Shown: positions 27,083 through 36,900 of the stretch, in pieces
How positions within the stretch are numbered: position 1 is the stretch's first letter
How the letters are laid out: each line of letters opens with the position of its first letter
NCBI RefSeq assembly: GCF_965208925.1
Contig: NZ_OZ242364.1
Span: forward strand, 1,922,001-1,986,000
DNA length: 64,000 nucleotides
From: Poriferisodalis sp965208925
GTDB taxonomy: Bacteria > Actinomycetota > Acidimicrobiia > Acidimicrobiales > Poriferisodalaceae
Direction: 5' to 3'
Notes under the pieces: model-generated
What the model was told of the DNA's origin: nothing
Databases searched by the model: none
The model's input: the letters and a program-made list of their open reading frames with translations, nothing else
Made by a program: the position numbers and the translations under genes

Positions 27083-27099
27083 GGTATCTGATTGATACC
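27083..27099. promoter_or_regulatory. Inverted repeat operator before the RHH-Doc operon
   Basis: The perfect inverted repeat GGTATC-TGATT-GATACC ends 9 bases before the ATG at 27109. Ribbon-helix-helix antitoxins usually bind such repeats to repress their own operon. The site overlaps a possible promoter -10 region (GATACCAT). Confidence 0.6.
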
Positions 27100-27108
27100 A
27101 TACGGGAA

Positions 27109-27312
27109 ATGGCGATGACGCTGCGGTTGACTGACGACGAGCAAGAGGCGCTGCGTCAGCGAGCCGCGCTCGACGGCACTTCGATGCAAGAGGCAGCTCG
27201 GCGCGCCGTGCGCGAGTACGTGGCCAAGGCGACTCATCGCGACCGAGTGGCGGCGGCAGCCGATCTCATCACGGATCGTCACGCCGAAGCGCTCCGGCGA
27301 CTCGGCGAGTGA
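27109..27312 (+). CDS. Ribbon-helix-helix antitoxin (partner of Doc)
   Basis: The 67-residue protein opens 'MAMTLRLTDDEQEALRQRA', the beta strand plus first helix of an RHH (Arc/CopG) DNA-binding domain, followed by 'MQEAARRAVREYV' as the second helix and a short charged tail. Such proteins bind their operator as dimers and neutralise the toxin with the tail. ATG 27109 is chosen over one at 27073, which would lie upstream of the operator. It overlaps the doc start by GTGA. Confidence 0.8.
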   Translation: MAMTLRLTDDEQEALRQRAALDGTSMQEAARRAVREYVAKATHRDRVAAAADLITDRHAEALRRLGE

Positions 27313-27698
27313 ACGAGAGCGTCGAATGCCTCTCGGCTGAGGATCTGGTCGAGCTGGCCAGCTCGCTGCTCGGCGATCCTCCGCCGATCCGGGACACGGG
27401 GCTGCTTGGGGCGGCAGCGGCTCGGCCCCAAGCGTCAGCGTTCGGCGAGGACGCGTACCACGACATCTGGACGAAGGCCGCCGCGCTGCTGCACTCAGTC
27501 GTGAACAACCATCCGCTCGTCGACGGCAACAAGCTACTCGGCTGGCTCGCGACCGCCGTGTTCCTGGAGCTCAACGACGCCAGCGTCAGTACCGCCGCGA
27601 ACGACGCGGTCTACAACCTCGTCATGACCGTCGCCTCGACCGACCTCACCGTCGCCGACATCGGCACCGCACTACGCGCCATGGGTGCTCGTGTGTGA
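27309..27698 (+). CDS. doc: Death-on-curing (Doc/Fic-fold) toxin
   Basis: The 129-residue protein has the Doc layout: N-terminal 'LSAEDLVELASSLLGD', a central helix with 'AYHDIWTKAAALLHSVVNNHPLVDGNK', and 'GWLATAVFLELND'. The loop HPLVDGNKL (68-76) keeps the His, Asp, Gly, Asn and Lys of the H-x-F-x-(D/N)-(A/G)-N-K-R motif but has Leu for Phe and Leu76 for the usual Arg. Doc toxins phosphorylate EF-Tu; the Arg change may affect nucleotide handling. It is translated from GTG 27309 within the RHH stop (GTGA). Its last 27 bases overlap the convergent higA-like gene. Confidence 0.82.
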   Translation: MNESVECLSAEDLVELASSLLGDPPPIRDTGLLGAAAARPQASAFGEDAYHDIWTKAAALLHSVVNNHPLVDGNKLLGWLATAVFLELNDASVSTAANDAVYNLVMTVASTDLTVADIGTALRAMGARV

Positions 27699-27941
27699 TC
27701 TGTAAGCCGCTTCGAGATTGAGCCACAACTCTGTCGATGTGCCGAGCGCTGCGGAGACGGACTCGGCCAAGTCATGAGTGATCTCAATCTGAGCATCGAG
27801 GATGTCCGAGACGATGTGCGCAGGCTGGCCCATCAGCTTCGCAAGTTGCGGAATGGTCCAACCACGCGCAGCAAGTTCGTCTGCGAGGTGTTCGCCGGGC
27901 GGAAACACCTCTGCGGCTACGAGCTTCGAAGACAAGTTCAC
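27672..27941 (-). CDS. higA: HigA-type XRE antitoxin without adjacent HigB
   Basis: The 89-residue protein begins with the HigA lead 'VFPPGEHLADELAARGWTIPQLAKLMGQPAHIVSDILDAQ', a helix-turn-helix of the HigA addiction-module family, and ends with the typical 'LWLNLEAAYRSH'. GTG 27941 is preceded by GGAGG. HigB normally lies immediately upstream on the same strand; here the 142 bases up to hsdR contain no such gene, so it is an orphan regulator or antitoxin. Its 3' end overlaps doc by 27 bases on the opposite strand. It may repress the divergent hsdR promoter (inference). Confidence 0.8.
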   Translation of the reverse strand: MNLSSKLVAAEVFPPGEHLADELAARGWTIPQLAKLMGQPAHIVSDILDAQIEITHDLAESVSAALGTSTELWLNLEAAYRSHTSTHGA

Positions 27942-28083
27942 GCACCTCCACCGTTAGCGATGGCCCAATCGACCGTCTGTGATTCGATCGGCAAGCGGCA
28001 GTGAGCCACCGCAGTCTCGGAAACGGCGCTAGTGCCCATGAGCAGCCGTGCGCCACTTCCACCATCCGCTTCAAGATCGTACG

Positions 28084-30963
28084 ATGGCCGCTGGTGTGCG
28101 GGGTCGCGGTCGTGAGTTCGGGGACGATGTGAGCGCGTACGTATCGCCCGAGCAGTTGGCCCGCCAGGACATCGACGAGCAGCTGAGGGCCTGCGGTTGG
28201 GTAGTGCAGGACTACAAGACCGCAGCGGTGCTCGCGGCCCAGGGTGTTGCCGTTCGCGAAGTCCCTACCGCGGCGGGTCCAGCCGACTACGTGCTCTATG
28301 TCGATGGCCAGGCGGTCGGCGTCATCGAGGCGAAGAAGGTCGGCAGCACGCTGACCGGCGTCGAGTACCAAACCCGCAAGTACCAGGGCGCCTATCCCGA
28401 TGAACTGCCGGCGTTCGAGATCGATGGGGCCCTGCCCTTCGGCTACGAATCGACCGGCGCTGAAACTCGGTTCACAAGCGCGCTGGATCCTGTGTCAGCC
28501 AGCCGTCGGGCGTACACCTTCCATCGACCCGAGACGCTCGCCCGCTGGCACGAGGATTTCATCGAGGGCCGCGGCGCCGGCCTGCGCGCCGGTATCCCGC
28601 TCTTGCCGGAGCTCGATGCCGATTCCGACTCGACGGGCCTGTGGCCGGCACAAGTCGAGGCCATCCGCAACCTTGAGCACTCATTCCGGGAGAACCGTCC
28701 TCGGGCTCTCATCCAGATGGCTACCGGGTCAGGCAAGACGATCACTGCTGCCAATGCCTGCTATCGCCTGGTGCACCACGCAGGCGCCCAGCGCATTCTG
28801 TTCCTCGTTGATCGGGCCAACCTCGGTCGTCAGGCATTGCAGGAGTTCCAGAAGTTCAGGATCCCCGGCGACGGCCGCAAGTTCACTGAGCTCTACAACG
28901 TCCGGCATCTCACGTCGTCGCAACTGGACATGGCTCAGGAGGCCGCGGCCAAGGTGCACATCTGCACCATCCAGCGTCTGTACTCGATCCTGCGAGGTGA
29001 CGAAGGCGGTGGCGACGACGCTGACCTCGACGAGCAAGGTGGCTTCGAAGTCGAGCCACCTGACTTAGTCGAGGTCGCCTACAACCCCGCCGTACCCATC
29101 GAGTCCTACGACTTGATCATCATCGACGAATGTCACCGCTCGATCTATGGCGTCTGGCGGCAGGTGCTTGAGTACTTCGACGCCTTTCTGGTGGGGCTGA
29201 CTGCGACGCCTGGAGTCCAGACTGTCGGTTTCTTCGAGCAGAACCTGGTGATGCGCTACACGCACGAGCACGCCGTGGCAGACAAGGTCAACGCCCAATT
29301 CGATGTGTTCCGCATCCGCACGGAGATCACTGAGTCTGGAGGCACGGTTCCTGCGCAGTTCGTCACCAAGTTCCGAGACCGCGAGACGCGTGAGATCAGC
29401 TTGAAGAAGGTCGACACCGACATCGACTACGACGCCGCTCAACTCGACAAGCGCGTGGTGGCGCTTGATCAGATACGCACAGTTGTGAGGACACTGCGGG
29501 ACTCGCTGCCGGTCATGTTCAAGGACCGCGATCGCCGAGCGAACGGCCTGCTGCAGAACATCCCCAAGACGCTGATCTTCGCCAAGGACGACAGCCACGC
29601 CGACGACATCATCCAGATCGTTCGGGAAGAGTTCGGCCTCGACAATGAAGGCGCAGTCAAGATCACCTACAAGTCGGGAGAGGGCGGCAACAAACCCGAG
29701 GAGTTGCTGCGCCGATTCCGCAACCAATTCAAGACGCGGATCGCCGTCACGGTGGACATGATCGCCACCGGCACAGATGTGAAGCCCATCGAGTGTGTGG
29801 TCTTCATGCGTCTAGTGCGCAGCCGCAACTTCTTCGAGCAGATGAAGGGGCGTGGCGTGCGGGTAATGGACAGGGACCTCCTGGTTGGGGTCACGCCAGA
29901 TGCCAAGACCGACAAGGACCGATTCGTGATCGTGGATGCCGTGGGTGTCACCGAGCTCGATCTGCACGACACTGTGCCGCTCGAACGCAAGCGCGGGATG
30001 AGCTTCGATCGGCTGCTGAACCTGATCGGTGTTGGCTCGGTTGATCCGGATGTCGTGTCTTCTGCAGCGTCACGTCTTGCCCGTCTCGACCGCCGCATGA
30101 CAGAGCAAGACCGGGCCGAGGTCGAAGAAACCGCCAGCATCCCGCTGGCCGATCTTGTGCGTCAAATGATCGACGCGCTCGACCCCGACCGTCAGCACGC
30201 AGTGGCGGCAGAGGACGCGGCGACCGACGAGCCGACGACTGAGCAGGTCGCTGCGGCTGGCACAAAGCTGATTCAGGAGGCCGTGCTGCCGCTCGCCAGC
30301 AATCCCGCGCTGCGCCAGAAGCTGATCGATGTCAGGCGCAGCTATGAGCAGGTGATCGACACCGCGTCGAAGGACCGAGTGATCTCGGGCGAATTCTCGC
30401 TCGAGGCACGCGATCACGCGATGTCGCAGATCGAATCGTGGCAGGAGTTCATCGACGACAACAAGGACGAGATCACGGCGCTGGAGGTCCTGTACAGCCA
30501 GCCCTACGGCAGCGGCCTGACGTTCGCCCAGATCAAGGAGCTTGCCAACGCCATCGAGAAGCCGCCGTACCGCTGGACTCCGGAGTCGTTGTGGAAGGCC
30601 TACGAGACGCTCGACAAGTCCAAGGTGCGCGGCTCCGGGCACCGCGTCAGCACCGATTTGGTGAGCCTCGTGAGGTACGCCCTCGGCGAAGCGGACGAGC
30701 TGGTCTCTTTCCCTGAGCTAGTGAATGACCGATTCGAGGCGTGGTTGCTACAGCAGGCCAACGCAGGCCGAACATTCGCGCGCGACCAGGCGCAATTCCT
30801 GAAGCTGATCAAGGATCGCATCGCCGCCACCCTCGGCATCGAGTCCACTGAGTTGACGGCACCACCATTCAGCACCCAGGGCGGCCTCGGCAAAGCCAAG
30901 CAGCTCTTCGGTGACGAACTCGATGCCCTACTTGACGAACTCACTCACGCCCTCGCCGCATGA
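28084..30963 (+). CDS. hsdR: Type I restriction endonuclease subunit R
   Basis: The 959-residue motor-nuclease subunit has an N-terminal PD-(D/E)xK nuclease (Asp68, Glu82-Ala-Lys84 in 'GVIEAKKVG') and an SF2 helicase core with Walker A ATGSGKT (213-219) and motif II DECH (348-351). Later motifs 'ATPG', 'TYKSGEGG' and 'MIATGTDVKPIECVVFMR' follow, and a long helical C-terminus would contact HsdM. HsdR translocates DNA and cuts it far from the recognition site. ATG 28084 is chosen; GTG 28048 is possible. Its TGA overlaps the hsdS ATG (ATGA). hsdM is not next to it but at 41.6 kb. Confidence 0.93.
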   Translation: MAAGVRGRGREFGDDVSAYVSPEQLARQDIDEQLRACGWVVQDYKTAAVLAAQGVAVREVPTAAGPADYVLYVDGQAVGVIEAKKVGSTLTGVEYQTRKYQGAYPDELPAFEIDGALPFGYESTGAETRFTSALDPVSASRRAYTFHRPETLARWHEDFIEGRGAGLRAGIPLLPELDADSDSTGLWPAQVEAIRNLEHSFRENRPRALIQMATGSGKTITAANACYRLVHHAGAQRILFLVDRANLGRQALQEFQKFRIPGDGRKFTELYNVRHLTSSQLDMAQEAAAKVHICTIQRLYSILRGDEGGGDDADLDEQGGFEVEPPDLVEVAYNPAVPIESYDLIIIDECHRSIYGVWRQVLEYFDAFLVGLTATPGVQTVGFFEQNLVMRYTHEHAVADKVNAQFDVFRIRTEITESGGTVPAQFVTKFRDRETREISLKKVDTDIDYDAAQLDKRVVALDQIRTVVRTLRDSLPVMFKDRDRRANGLLQNIPKTLIFAKDDSHADDIIQIVREEFGLDNEGAVKITYKSGEGGNKPEELLRRFRNQFKTRIAVTVDMIATGTDVKPIECVVFMRLVRSRNFFEQMKGRGVRVMDRDLLVGVTPDAKTDKDRFVIVDAVGVTELDLHDTVPLERKRGMSFDRLLNLIGVGSVDPDVVSSAASRLARLDRRMTEQDRAEVEETASIPLADLVRQMIDALDPDRQHAVAAEDAATDEPTTEQVAAAGTKLIQEAVLPLASNPALRQKLIDVRRSYEQVIDTASKDRVISGEFSLEARDHAMSQIESWQEFIDDNKDEITALEVLYSQPYGSGLTFAQIKELANAIEKPPYRWTPESLWKAYETLDKSKVRGSGHRVSTDLVSLVRYALGEADELVSFPELVNDRFEAWLLQQANAGRTFARDQAQFLKLIKDRIAATLGIESTELTAPPFSTQGGLGKAKQLFGDELDALLDELTHALAA

Positions 30964-32390
30964 CCACAGGGATTCCGTCTCGGTGGTCGTCATCAACGGT
31001 CGGAGAAGTAGCCACGCTCGTTCGCGGAGTCACGTTCAAGAAGCATGAAACCTCAAGGCAACCCGACATCGGCCTCGTGCCGATACTTCGGGCGGGCAAT
31101 GTGCAAGACGGTCGAATCCGAGTCGACAAGGACCTGATCTACGTCCCTGCCGAGCGGGTCGCCCCTGAGCAGTATCTGCGTTCGGGCGACACACTCATCG
31201 CGACATCGAGTGGGAGCCTCTCCGTCGTAGGAAAGTCGGCCTTAGTCACGAGCGATTGGACCGGTGCACACGGCGCGTTCATGGCCATCCTGCGTCCTCA
31301 TCCCGACATTCAACCGGCGTACCTTTCGTACTGGCTGCAGAGCGATTACGTCAGAAGGCTGTGGCGTGGCGCGGCGGCTGGGACGAACATCAACAATCTC
31401 AAGAAGAACGATCTCCTGTCAACCAGCGTCCCCGTCCTTCCGCTCGCGGAACAGGATCGAATCGTTGCTGCTATCGAAGAGCACTTCTCCCACCTCGACG
31501 CTGCTGCCAATGCCGCTCGCGCAGCCGGAGTGAAGGCTGCGGCATCGCGGCAGTCGATTCTCGTGGCAGCACTCTCGGGCAGGCTCTCTACGCAGAACAA
31601 GGAGGAGGAGCCTGCGACAATGCTGCTGGACCGCATCACGGGCTCGAGTTCACATCCCGAGGGTTCGCTCTCAACTGAGGAGCGTGTATCCACCTCGCGG
31701 TGGGAGCTTCCCCCTGGCTGGGCTTGGGCGCAGCTCCAGGATCTCACTGCTCCAGAGCCACGTGCGATCACTGACGGGCCATTTGGATCGAATCTTAAGA
31801 CAGCGCATTACACGACGACAGGACCGAGAGTCATCCGCCTACAGAACATCGGCGATGGTGAGTTCAAGCGTGAAGATGCCCATGTATCGCCCGAGCACTT
31901 CCAGTCGCTCGCCGCGCATTCTGTTCAGCCCGGTGACTTGATCGTCGCGTCTCTTGGAGAGCAGCTTCCTCGGGCGTGCTTGGTGCCTCCATGGGTACCT
32001 CCGGCCATCGTGAAGGCTGACTGCATTCGTGTTCGCCTCCATCCCGAAGTGAACCGGTCCTATGTCAACCTCGCGCTACAAGACCCGCGCCTCAGGCGGG
32101 AGACGGCCGCTGACATCAAGGGAGTGGGACGGCCGCGACTCGGATTGCGAGGAATACGGCAGCTCACTGTGCCGCTGGCTCCGAGGGCCGAGCAGGATCG
32201 CATCGTGGATGCGATCGAGGAGCAGTTTGTTCGTCTTGATGCCGTCGGCAGTGCGGTCTGGGCAGTCATGTCGAAGATCGAAGTCATGCGCCGTGCCGTG
32301 CTGGCTAGGGCCTTCACTGGTCGGCTCGTCTCTCAGCAACCTGAAGGCGAATCAGCCGTTCCGCAGCCGAACCTCGTCAGGCTGAGCTGA
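30960..32390 (+). CDS. hsdS: Type I restriction-modification specificity subunit S
   Basis: The 476-residue protein has two target recognition domains, each followed by a conserved helical repeat. The first half is 'MTTGIPSRWSSSTVGEVATLVRG' through 'LPLAEQDRIVAAIEEHFSHLDAA'; the second runs from 'LPPGWAWAQLQDL' to 'APRAEQDRIVDAIEEQFVRLDAV'. This is the normal HsdS layout specifying a bipartite DNA target. Both halves look intact. It is translated with hsdR through ATGA. The stop is followed at once by a tandem TGGCCAGTT repeat and then by the convergent HEPN gene, so hsdM does not follow. Confidence 0.93.
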   Translation: MTTGIPSRWSSSTVGEVATLVRGVTFKKHETSRQPDIGLVPILRAGNVQDGRIRVDKDLIYVPAERVAPEQYLRSGDTLIATSSGSLSVVGKSALVTSDWTGAHGAFMAILRPHPDIQPAYLSYWLQSDYVRRLWRGAAAGTNINNLKKNDLLSTSVPVLPLAEQDRIVAAIEEHFSHLDAAANAARAAGVKAAASRQSILVAALSGRLSTQNKEEEPATMLLDRITGSSSHPEGSLSTEERVSTSRWELPPGWAWAQLQDLTAPEPRAITDGPFGSNLKTAHYTTTGPRVIRLQNIGDGEFKREDAHVSPEHFQSLAAHSVQPGDLIVASLGEQLPRACLVPPWVPPAIVKADCIRVRLHPEVNRSYVNLALQDPRLRRETAADIKGVGRPRLGLRGIRQLTVPLAPRAEQDRIVDAIEEQFVRLDAVGSAVWAVMSKIEVMRRAVLARAFTGRLVSQQPEGESAVPQPNLVRLS

Positions 32391-32391
32391 C

Positions 32392-32409
32392 TGGCCAGTT
32401 TGGCCAGTT
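32392..32409. repeat. Tandem 9-bp repeat at the hsdS/cargo junction
   Basis: TGGCCAGTT occurs twice without spacer, two bases after the hsdS stop. The first copy lies in the palindrome ACTGGCCAGT (32390-32399). It sits exactly where the type I operon is interrupted. No matching copy was seen before hsdM. Confidence 0.6.
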
Positions 32410-32414
32410 GTTGG

Positions 32415-33947
32415 CTAAACCTGCCCACTCCACATCTTGAGTGAGCCGAGGTCTCGTTGGAAGCGTGGGTTCGAGCAGATCATGGTCTCGGCAGTGGTTT
32501 CGTTGACTCCGAGCACGCGGAGCAAGTGGAACCGCTGTATCCATTGCAGCGATTTGGCCCCGCCGAGGCATCGAAGCCCGAAATCAGCACCCGGGCGTGA
32601 CTTCCCGTGCGCAACCTGTATTCGAAGGCTGTTGATGTCGTCGAATGCCTTCCATGCGCCTCGAATGTGTTTCCCGACATCGCCAGATTGGTTTGCAGCA
32701 TCGTTGATCTTGGCCTGAACGCCCTTGCTGCGGTCGTCGATGCCAGGGTTCTCGAGCACGAACTGGGCCTCGACGGAACGGACGCCGTTGAGCAGAGCGC
32801 CATCGGCGCCCCGACTTAAGAGACGGTCTTGAGATTCAAGGTGCGAGACCATGGCGACGTAGGCGTCGCCGAGCCCGACCTCGGATACGTATCTTGCGAA
32901 TACCTGCATCGGGTCGACGCTGCGTCTGGACAGGGAGCCCCAGGTAGTTAGAAACTCGTGGGGTCTGGTGCCGGCTTGGCTGGCGCCGACAATGGGCGCG
33001 GCATCGCGCGGCAGCCGACGCAAAGTCAGAGCTACGGCAAGAGGCGTCTCGTCGGAGTTAGGCAGCCGACACTCGACTCCGGTGATGACCGAGGGCGTCA
33101 TCGTCATGAATCGAACGAAGCCTTCGATGTAGTTCGCCCAGTCCTTTGCCACGGCCTGCAGCGTGAGAGAACCCACTAGCTTCCATGACACGACCTCGTC
33201 GACTCTGAAGATCGGATCCTGAGCGTCCCATGTGCGATGACGGGATGGGCTAGGACGTCGCACCAGCGAAACGCTGATGTCACCGATGCCTGTCGTGCCT
33301 AGCGTTTCTTCCCGAAGATCAACCGTTGCTGATGCGCCGAAGTCAACGGAGACCACGGAATCTGACTGCCCGTGCAGCGCCCACGCGCGGAGGTCGCTCG
33401 TACGCAACCAGCTGCGTGTGCACTGATCTTCAGGAGTTACCCACGCATCGCCGTCCGCGAGCCAGTCAACAGCCCAATCCTCATGCCCTCCGGCGACGCC
33501 CACCATCCTCTCGGTCTCACTCGTGCGGATACAGTCGATCAAACTGACGCATTTCCCATCGCGGCCGGATCCCCAGATGTGAATATGTGCAGCGGGCTCT
33601 TCGTCGGGTCTGAGATCCTTGACCGGACTCCGCGGCTTGCGGATGAATCCAACGGCCGCGCATACATGTCGGAAAAGTCGTTGCAGCCAGTTCTCGCCCT
33701 TTTTCGATGGCGTCCTGACAAAGCCAATTGTCTCTAGGGCAAACTCGCCGTGCTCAAGCTCATGCAGCGTTCCTGGAACGCGGTCTGCCGATTGGGGCGG
33801 CACAGAGTCGTCCCTATCCGTGAACGAATCTGCAATCCACCATTCTCCGAGCAAGAGGACTCCTTCACCGGCGAACGAGGGCGTGGCGAGGTTAACGACG
33901 GCTGCGGGTTCGGCAACGGCTCGCGAGTGTCGAAAAAGCCGATGCAA
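32415..33947 (-). CDS. ApeA-like HEPN-domain protein (candidate anti-phage RNase)
   Basis: The 510-residue protein combines an ApeA N-terminal-type region, 'GEWWIADSF' (34-42) and 'PGTL...GEFALETIGF' (58-76), with a C-terminal HEPN helical domain. That domain carries R-x4-H (Arg442, His447 in 'LRIQVAHGK'), the catalytic signature of HEPN RNases. ApeA proteins in enterobacteria are single-gene abortive-infection systems whose HEPN domain cleaves tRNA anticodons (established for family members). The start is uncertain: TTG 33947 is used. The gene is convergent with hsdS and divergent from the STAND gene. Codon third positions look more A/T-rich than in the flanking metabolic genes, suggesting transfer. 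Family assignment rests on my reading of motifs. Confidence 0.68.
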   Translation of the reverse strand: MHRLFRHSRAVAEPAAVVNLATPSFAGEGVLLLGEWWIADSFTDRDDSVPPQSADRVPGTLHELEHGEFALETIGFVRTPSKKGENWLQRLFRHVCAAVGFIRKPRSPVKDLRPDEEPAAHIHIWGSGRDGKCVSLIDCIRTSETERMVGVAGGHEDWAVDWLADGDAWVTPEDQCTRSWLRTSDLRAWALHGQSDSVVSVDFGASATVDLREETLGTTGIGDISVSLVRRPSPSRHRTWDAQDPIFRVDEVVSWKLVGSLTLQAVAKDWANYIEGFVRFMTMTPSVITGVECRLPNSDETPLAVALTLRRLPRDAAPIVGASQAGTRPHEFLTTWGSLSRRSVDPMQVFARYVSEVGLGDAYVAMVSHLESQDRLLSRGADGALLNGVRSVEAQFVLENPGIDDRSKGVQAKINDAANQSGDVGKHIRGAWKAFDDINSLRIQVAHGKSRPGADFGLRCLGGAKSLQWIQRFHLLRVLGVNETTAETMICSNPRFQRDLGSLKMWSGQV

Positions 33948-33976
33948 CCCGGAGCTGCAACGGAGATACTTCGTAC

Positions 33977-36900
33977 GTGTCAGGGAAGGGGCGAAGAAGA
34001 CGAGCGCCTGCGAAGCGGTCTGGGCCTCGGCGACTGGAAAGAAGCGGGCCAGGCCAAACCGTCACGGCCGTGCTGTCCGACTCTGCTGACGATCAAGACG
34101 CCACTGAATGGGCGAGCACGCGCCAGGGAGCCACGGCTGGCCGCGGCTTCCACTTTCAAGATGTTGTGAGCGCGCTGCTAGCGGCACGAATCGCGTCGGG
34201 TGCAATCACCGACACTTCACTCGTGCCCGAGGGTCGCGAAGATGTGTGGCTCGATGGGCTGGCTCCGCAGCTCGTGCAGGTCAAGTCCCGGAGACCGGAC
34301 CTCGGGGAATTCCCAGTTGGGCTGGCGGCAAAGCATGTCGTTGGCGCCTGGAATAGTCAGACGGAGCGTCTCCGTAGTGGCTCGAGACTCGTGGTCGTGT
34401 TCGAGACCGGTGTTCAGGTCGGAGACGAGCTGGACGACATGGATCGTTCGCTCGACATGACCCTGGACGCTGACTCCGAATTCCTGAACGCAATACGGAC
34501 CAGGGCATCGGGTTCGGGATTGACCGCCACAGACATTGATTCATTCCTGCAATCCACCTTCGTGGTTGGACTCACCCTTGGGGAAATCACCGCGGAGGCG
34601 CTTACGCGCCTGAGTGAGTGCGTGGACCTGCCAGTTGCGGCGCTCGGGATGGTGATGTGTCGACTTCGCAATCTGGTAGCCGACGCTGCAGACCACAACG
34701 CCACCCCCGACTTCGCCCAACGTCGGACCCTCGAGCGGTCGGAACTCCTTGCCGAGATTCAGAGCGCTGCGCAACTCATCGATGTTGGAGCGCTCGAAGC
34801 TGCGTTGGCGAGCGGCAGCTGTGAGGCATTCGCCTACGACGTATCGGCACCTGCCGACAACAGGTTCTTCGAGGGAGTGTCCGTTCAGCCGTTCCACGTC
34901 GCAGCGGGTCTGGTGACTCCACGCCCAGACGCCGTGGACGAGGTGGCCGCCGGTCTCGACTCCTACTCGGTTGTAGTGATCCACGGCCCGTCCGGCGTCG
35001 GAAAGAGCGCCGTTCTGTGGACACTGCCCATGGAGCTGCCACATGTGCTCTGGTTCCGCGTGCGGCGACTCGCCGTGTCGGACGTGCCCGACCTCGTCAC
35101 ACTCGCTCGCGCATACGGAGCGTCAGCGGCATCACCGGTGGGATTCTTGGTCGATGCGGCCGGGACTGAGAGCTTCGACGGATGGTCTCAACTGCGTGCG
35201 CAGACGGCCGCGATGTCAGGAGTCCTGATGGTTGCTACGGCTCGCAACGAAGATCTCATCACCATCCCGGCGCTAGCCGACTGCGCGCAAGTGGACGTGA
35301 GACTCAACGAAACGACGGCCGCGGCGATATTTGAGGGACTGTTGCATCGAGGAACAACTGAGTTCAGCGATTGGCGTGATGCCTACGAGCAAAGCGACGG
35401 TCTGACGTTGGAATTCACCCACATGCTGACCCGAGGAGAGCGCCTTGCGGCGGTCATTGGCGACCAAGTCGATCGACGGCTCCAAGAGCGTCGGGGCGAC
35501 GAGCTAGTCGTGCTGCGATTGGTATCCGTGGCTGATCGCTGGTCGATTGCTCTTGCGCTGCCCGAGCTCGTCGAGACGTCTGACCTGTCGGAGGCCGACC
35601 TGAGTGCAGCACTGGCGCGGCTCAAGGAAGAACACCTCGTCATTGAGCGGGACGGCGTCATCAACGGCATGCACCAACTGCGGTCAGCAGCGATTTGTGA
35701 GGCCACGCACGCCTATCCGCCTCCGGAATTGCGGCAGACGGTAGAGCGTGTGCTTCCATCCGTGCCGACCGCGCAGCTTCACGGCTTCGTTTCCAACTTG
35801 CTGCGGGACGAGCCCGAGCTGATCCAAGTCTTGATTGAGGCGGCCCAGCGTGAGGAGCTGTCGGCCGATCGCATGGCTGCCTTCCTCCACGGGGTGCGAC
35901 TCGCTGACTATCGCGCTCGTGCCGCTGAGTGGAGGGAGTTGGTCGAGCAGCGAGGCGTACTTCCTTCGACATGGATGGTCCTCTTCTCGTTCACGACTGC
36001 CGGGTTGAGACTGCCGGATTTCTTTCCGGTCCAACTGCGTTCAGCACAGCGAGCGATGGAAGCGGTGCCGGGGCCCAAGCGACGCAACGCACTCATCTCG
36101 GCCGTGGGCGTCGATCGGATTGCGCAACTCGTCGTCTCCACTCAGGACCTGCGGTCGGCCGCCGGCCTGTTGGCTGTCTGCGGTGAGACTGTCGAGTCCG
36201 TAGATGAAGCACTGGGCCTTTCCCTTGACGTATCGAGTCCCATCGTCGACGCACTCCGGACGTCATCGATTGAGGCTCTCTCAGCGTTCCTGACGACAGC
36301 CCACGAGGCCGCATCGGGCTTCGCTGTCAAGGTGATCGAATTGCTCGGCGGCCGGGAGGCGATGCTGCAGCAGATGCGCGCATCGGATCCATGGACGGTC
36401 GCGCTTCAGCTTGACGAAACCCCCGAGGCGACAATTGCTGAGGGCCGTTTCCTCCACATCTCTGATGCCGAGCAGGATGACCCTGACGATGCCGCTCATG
36501 CGATTGCACGTCGTCTGTGGAGCCTGGTGCCTGGCATCGATGCCGTCAACGTTCATGCGGTCCTGCCAGGGGGAGGACCCCTGCGCATCGGTGGCCATGA
36601 GCGCGGTGTCAGCCAACTTGTGCGTGAAGCCGTCTTGAGCGAACATGCGACCGCGTGGAACCGGGCGCGTGTTCAAGTGATCCGGACCTTGCTCGGGGTC
36701 AGCGACTCGCATCGCCTACGGGCGCTGCTGCCGCTGCTGGAAGAGGCCAACCGTCTTGTGCATCAGGTCGGCGTCCGGCTCGTCAAGCACTTGCCGGGTC
36801 TGCCTGACCTGTCGGATCTTCGTCCCAGAATCGCAGCGCTGCACTCTGCGGGTACGCAGATCAAGCCTCCGATACGAGGCGCAGGTGTCCCAGAGCCGGG

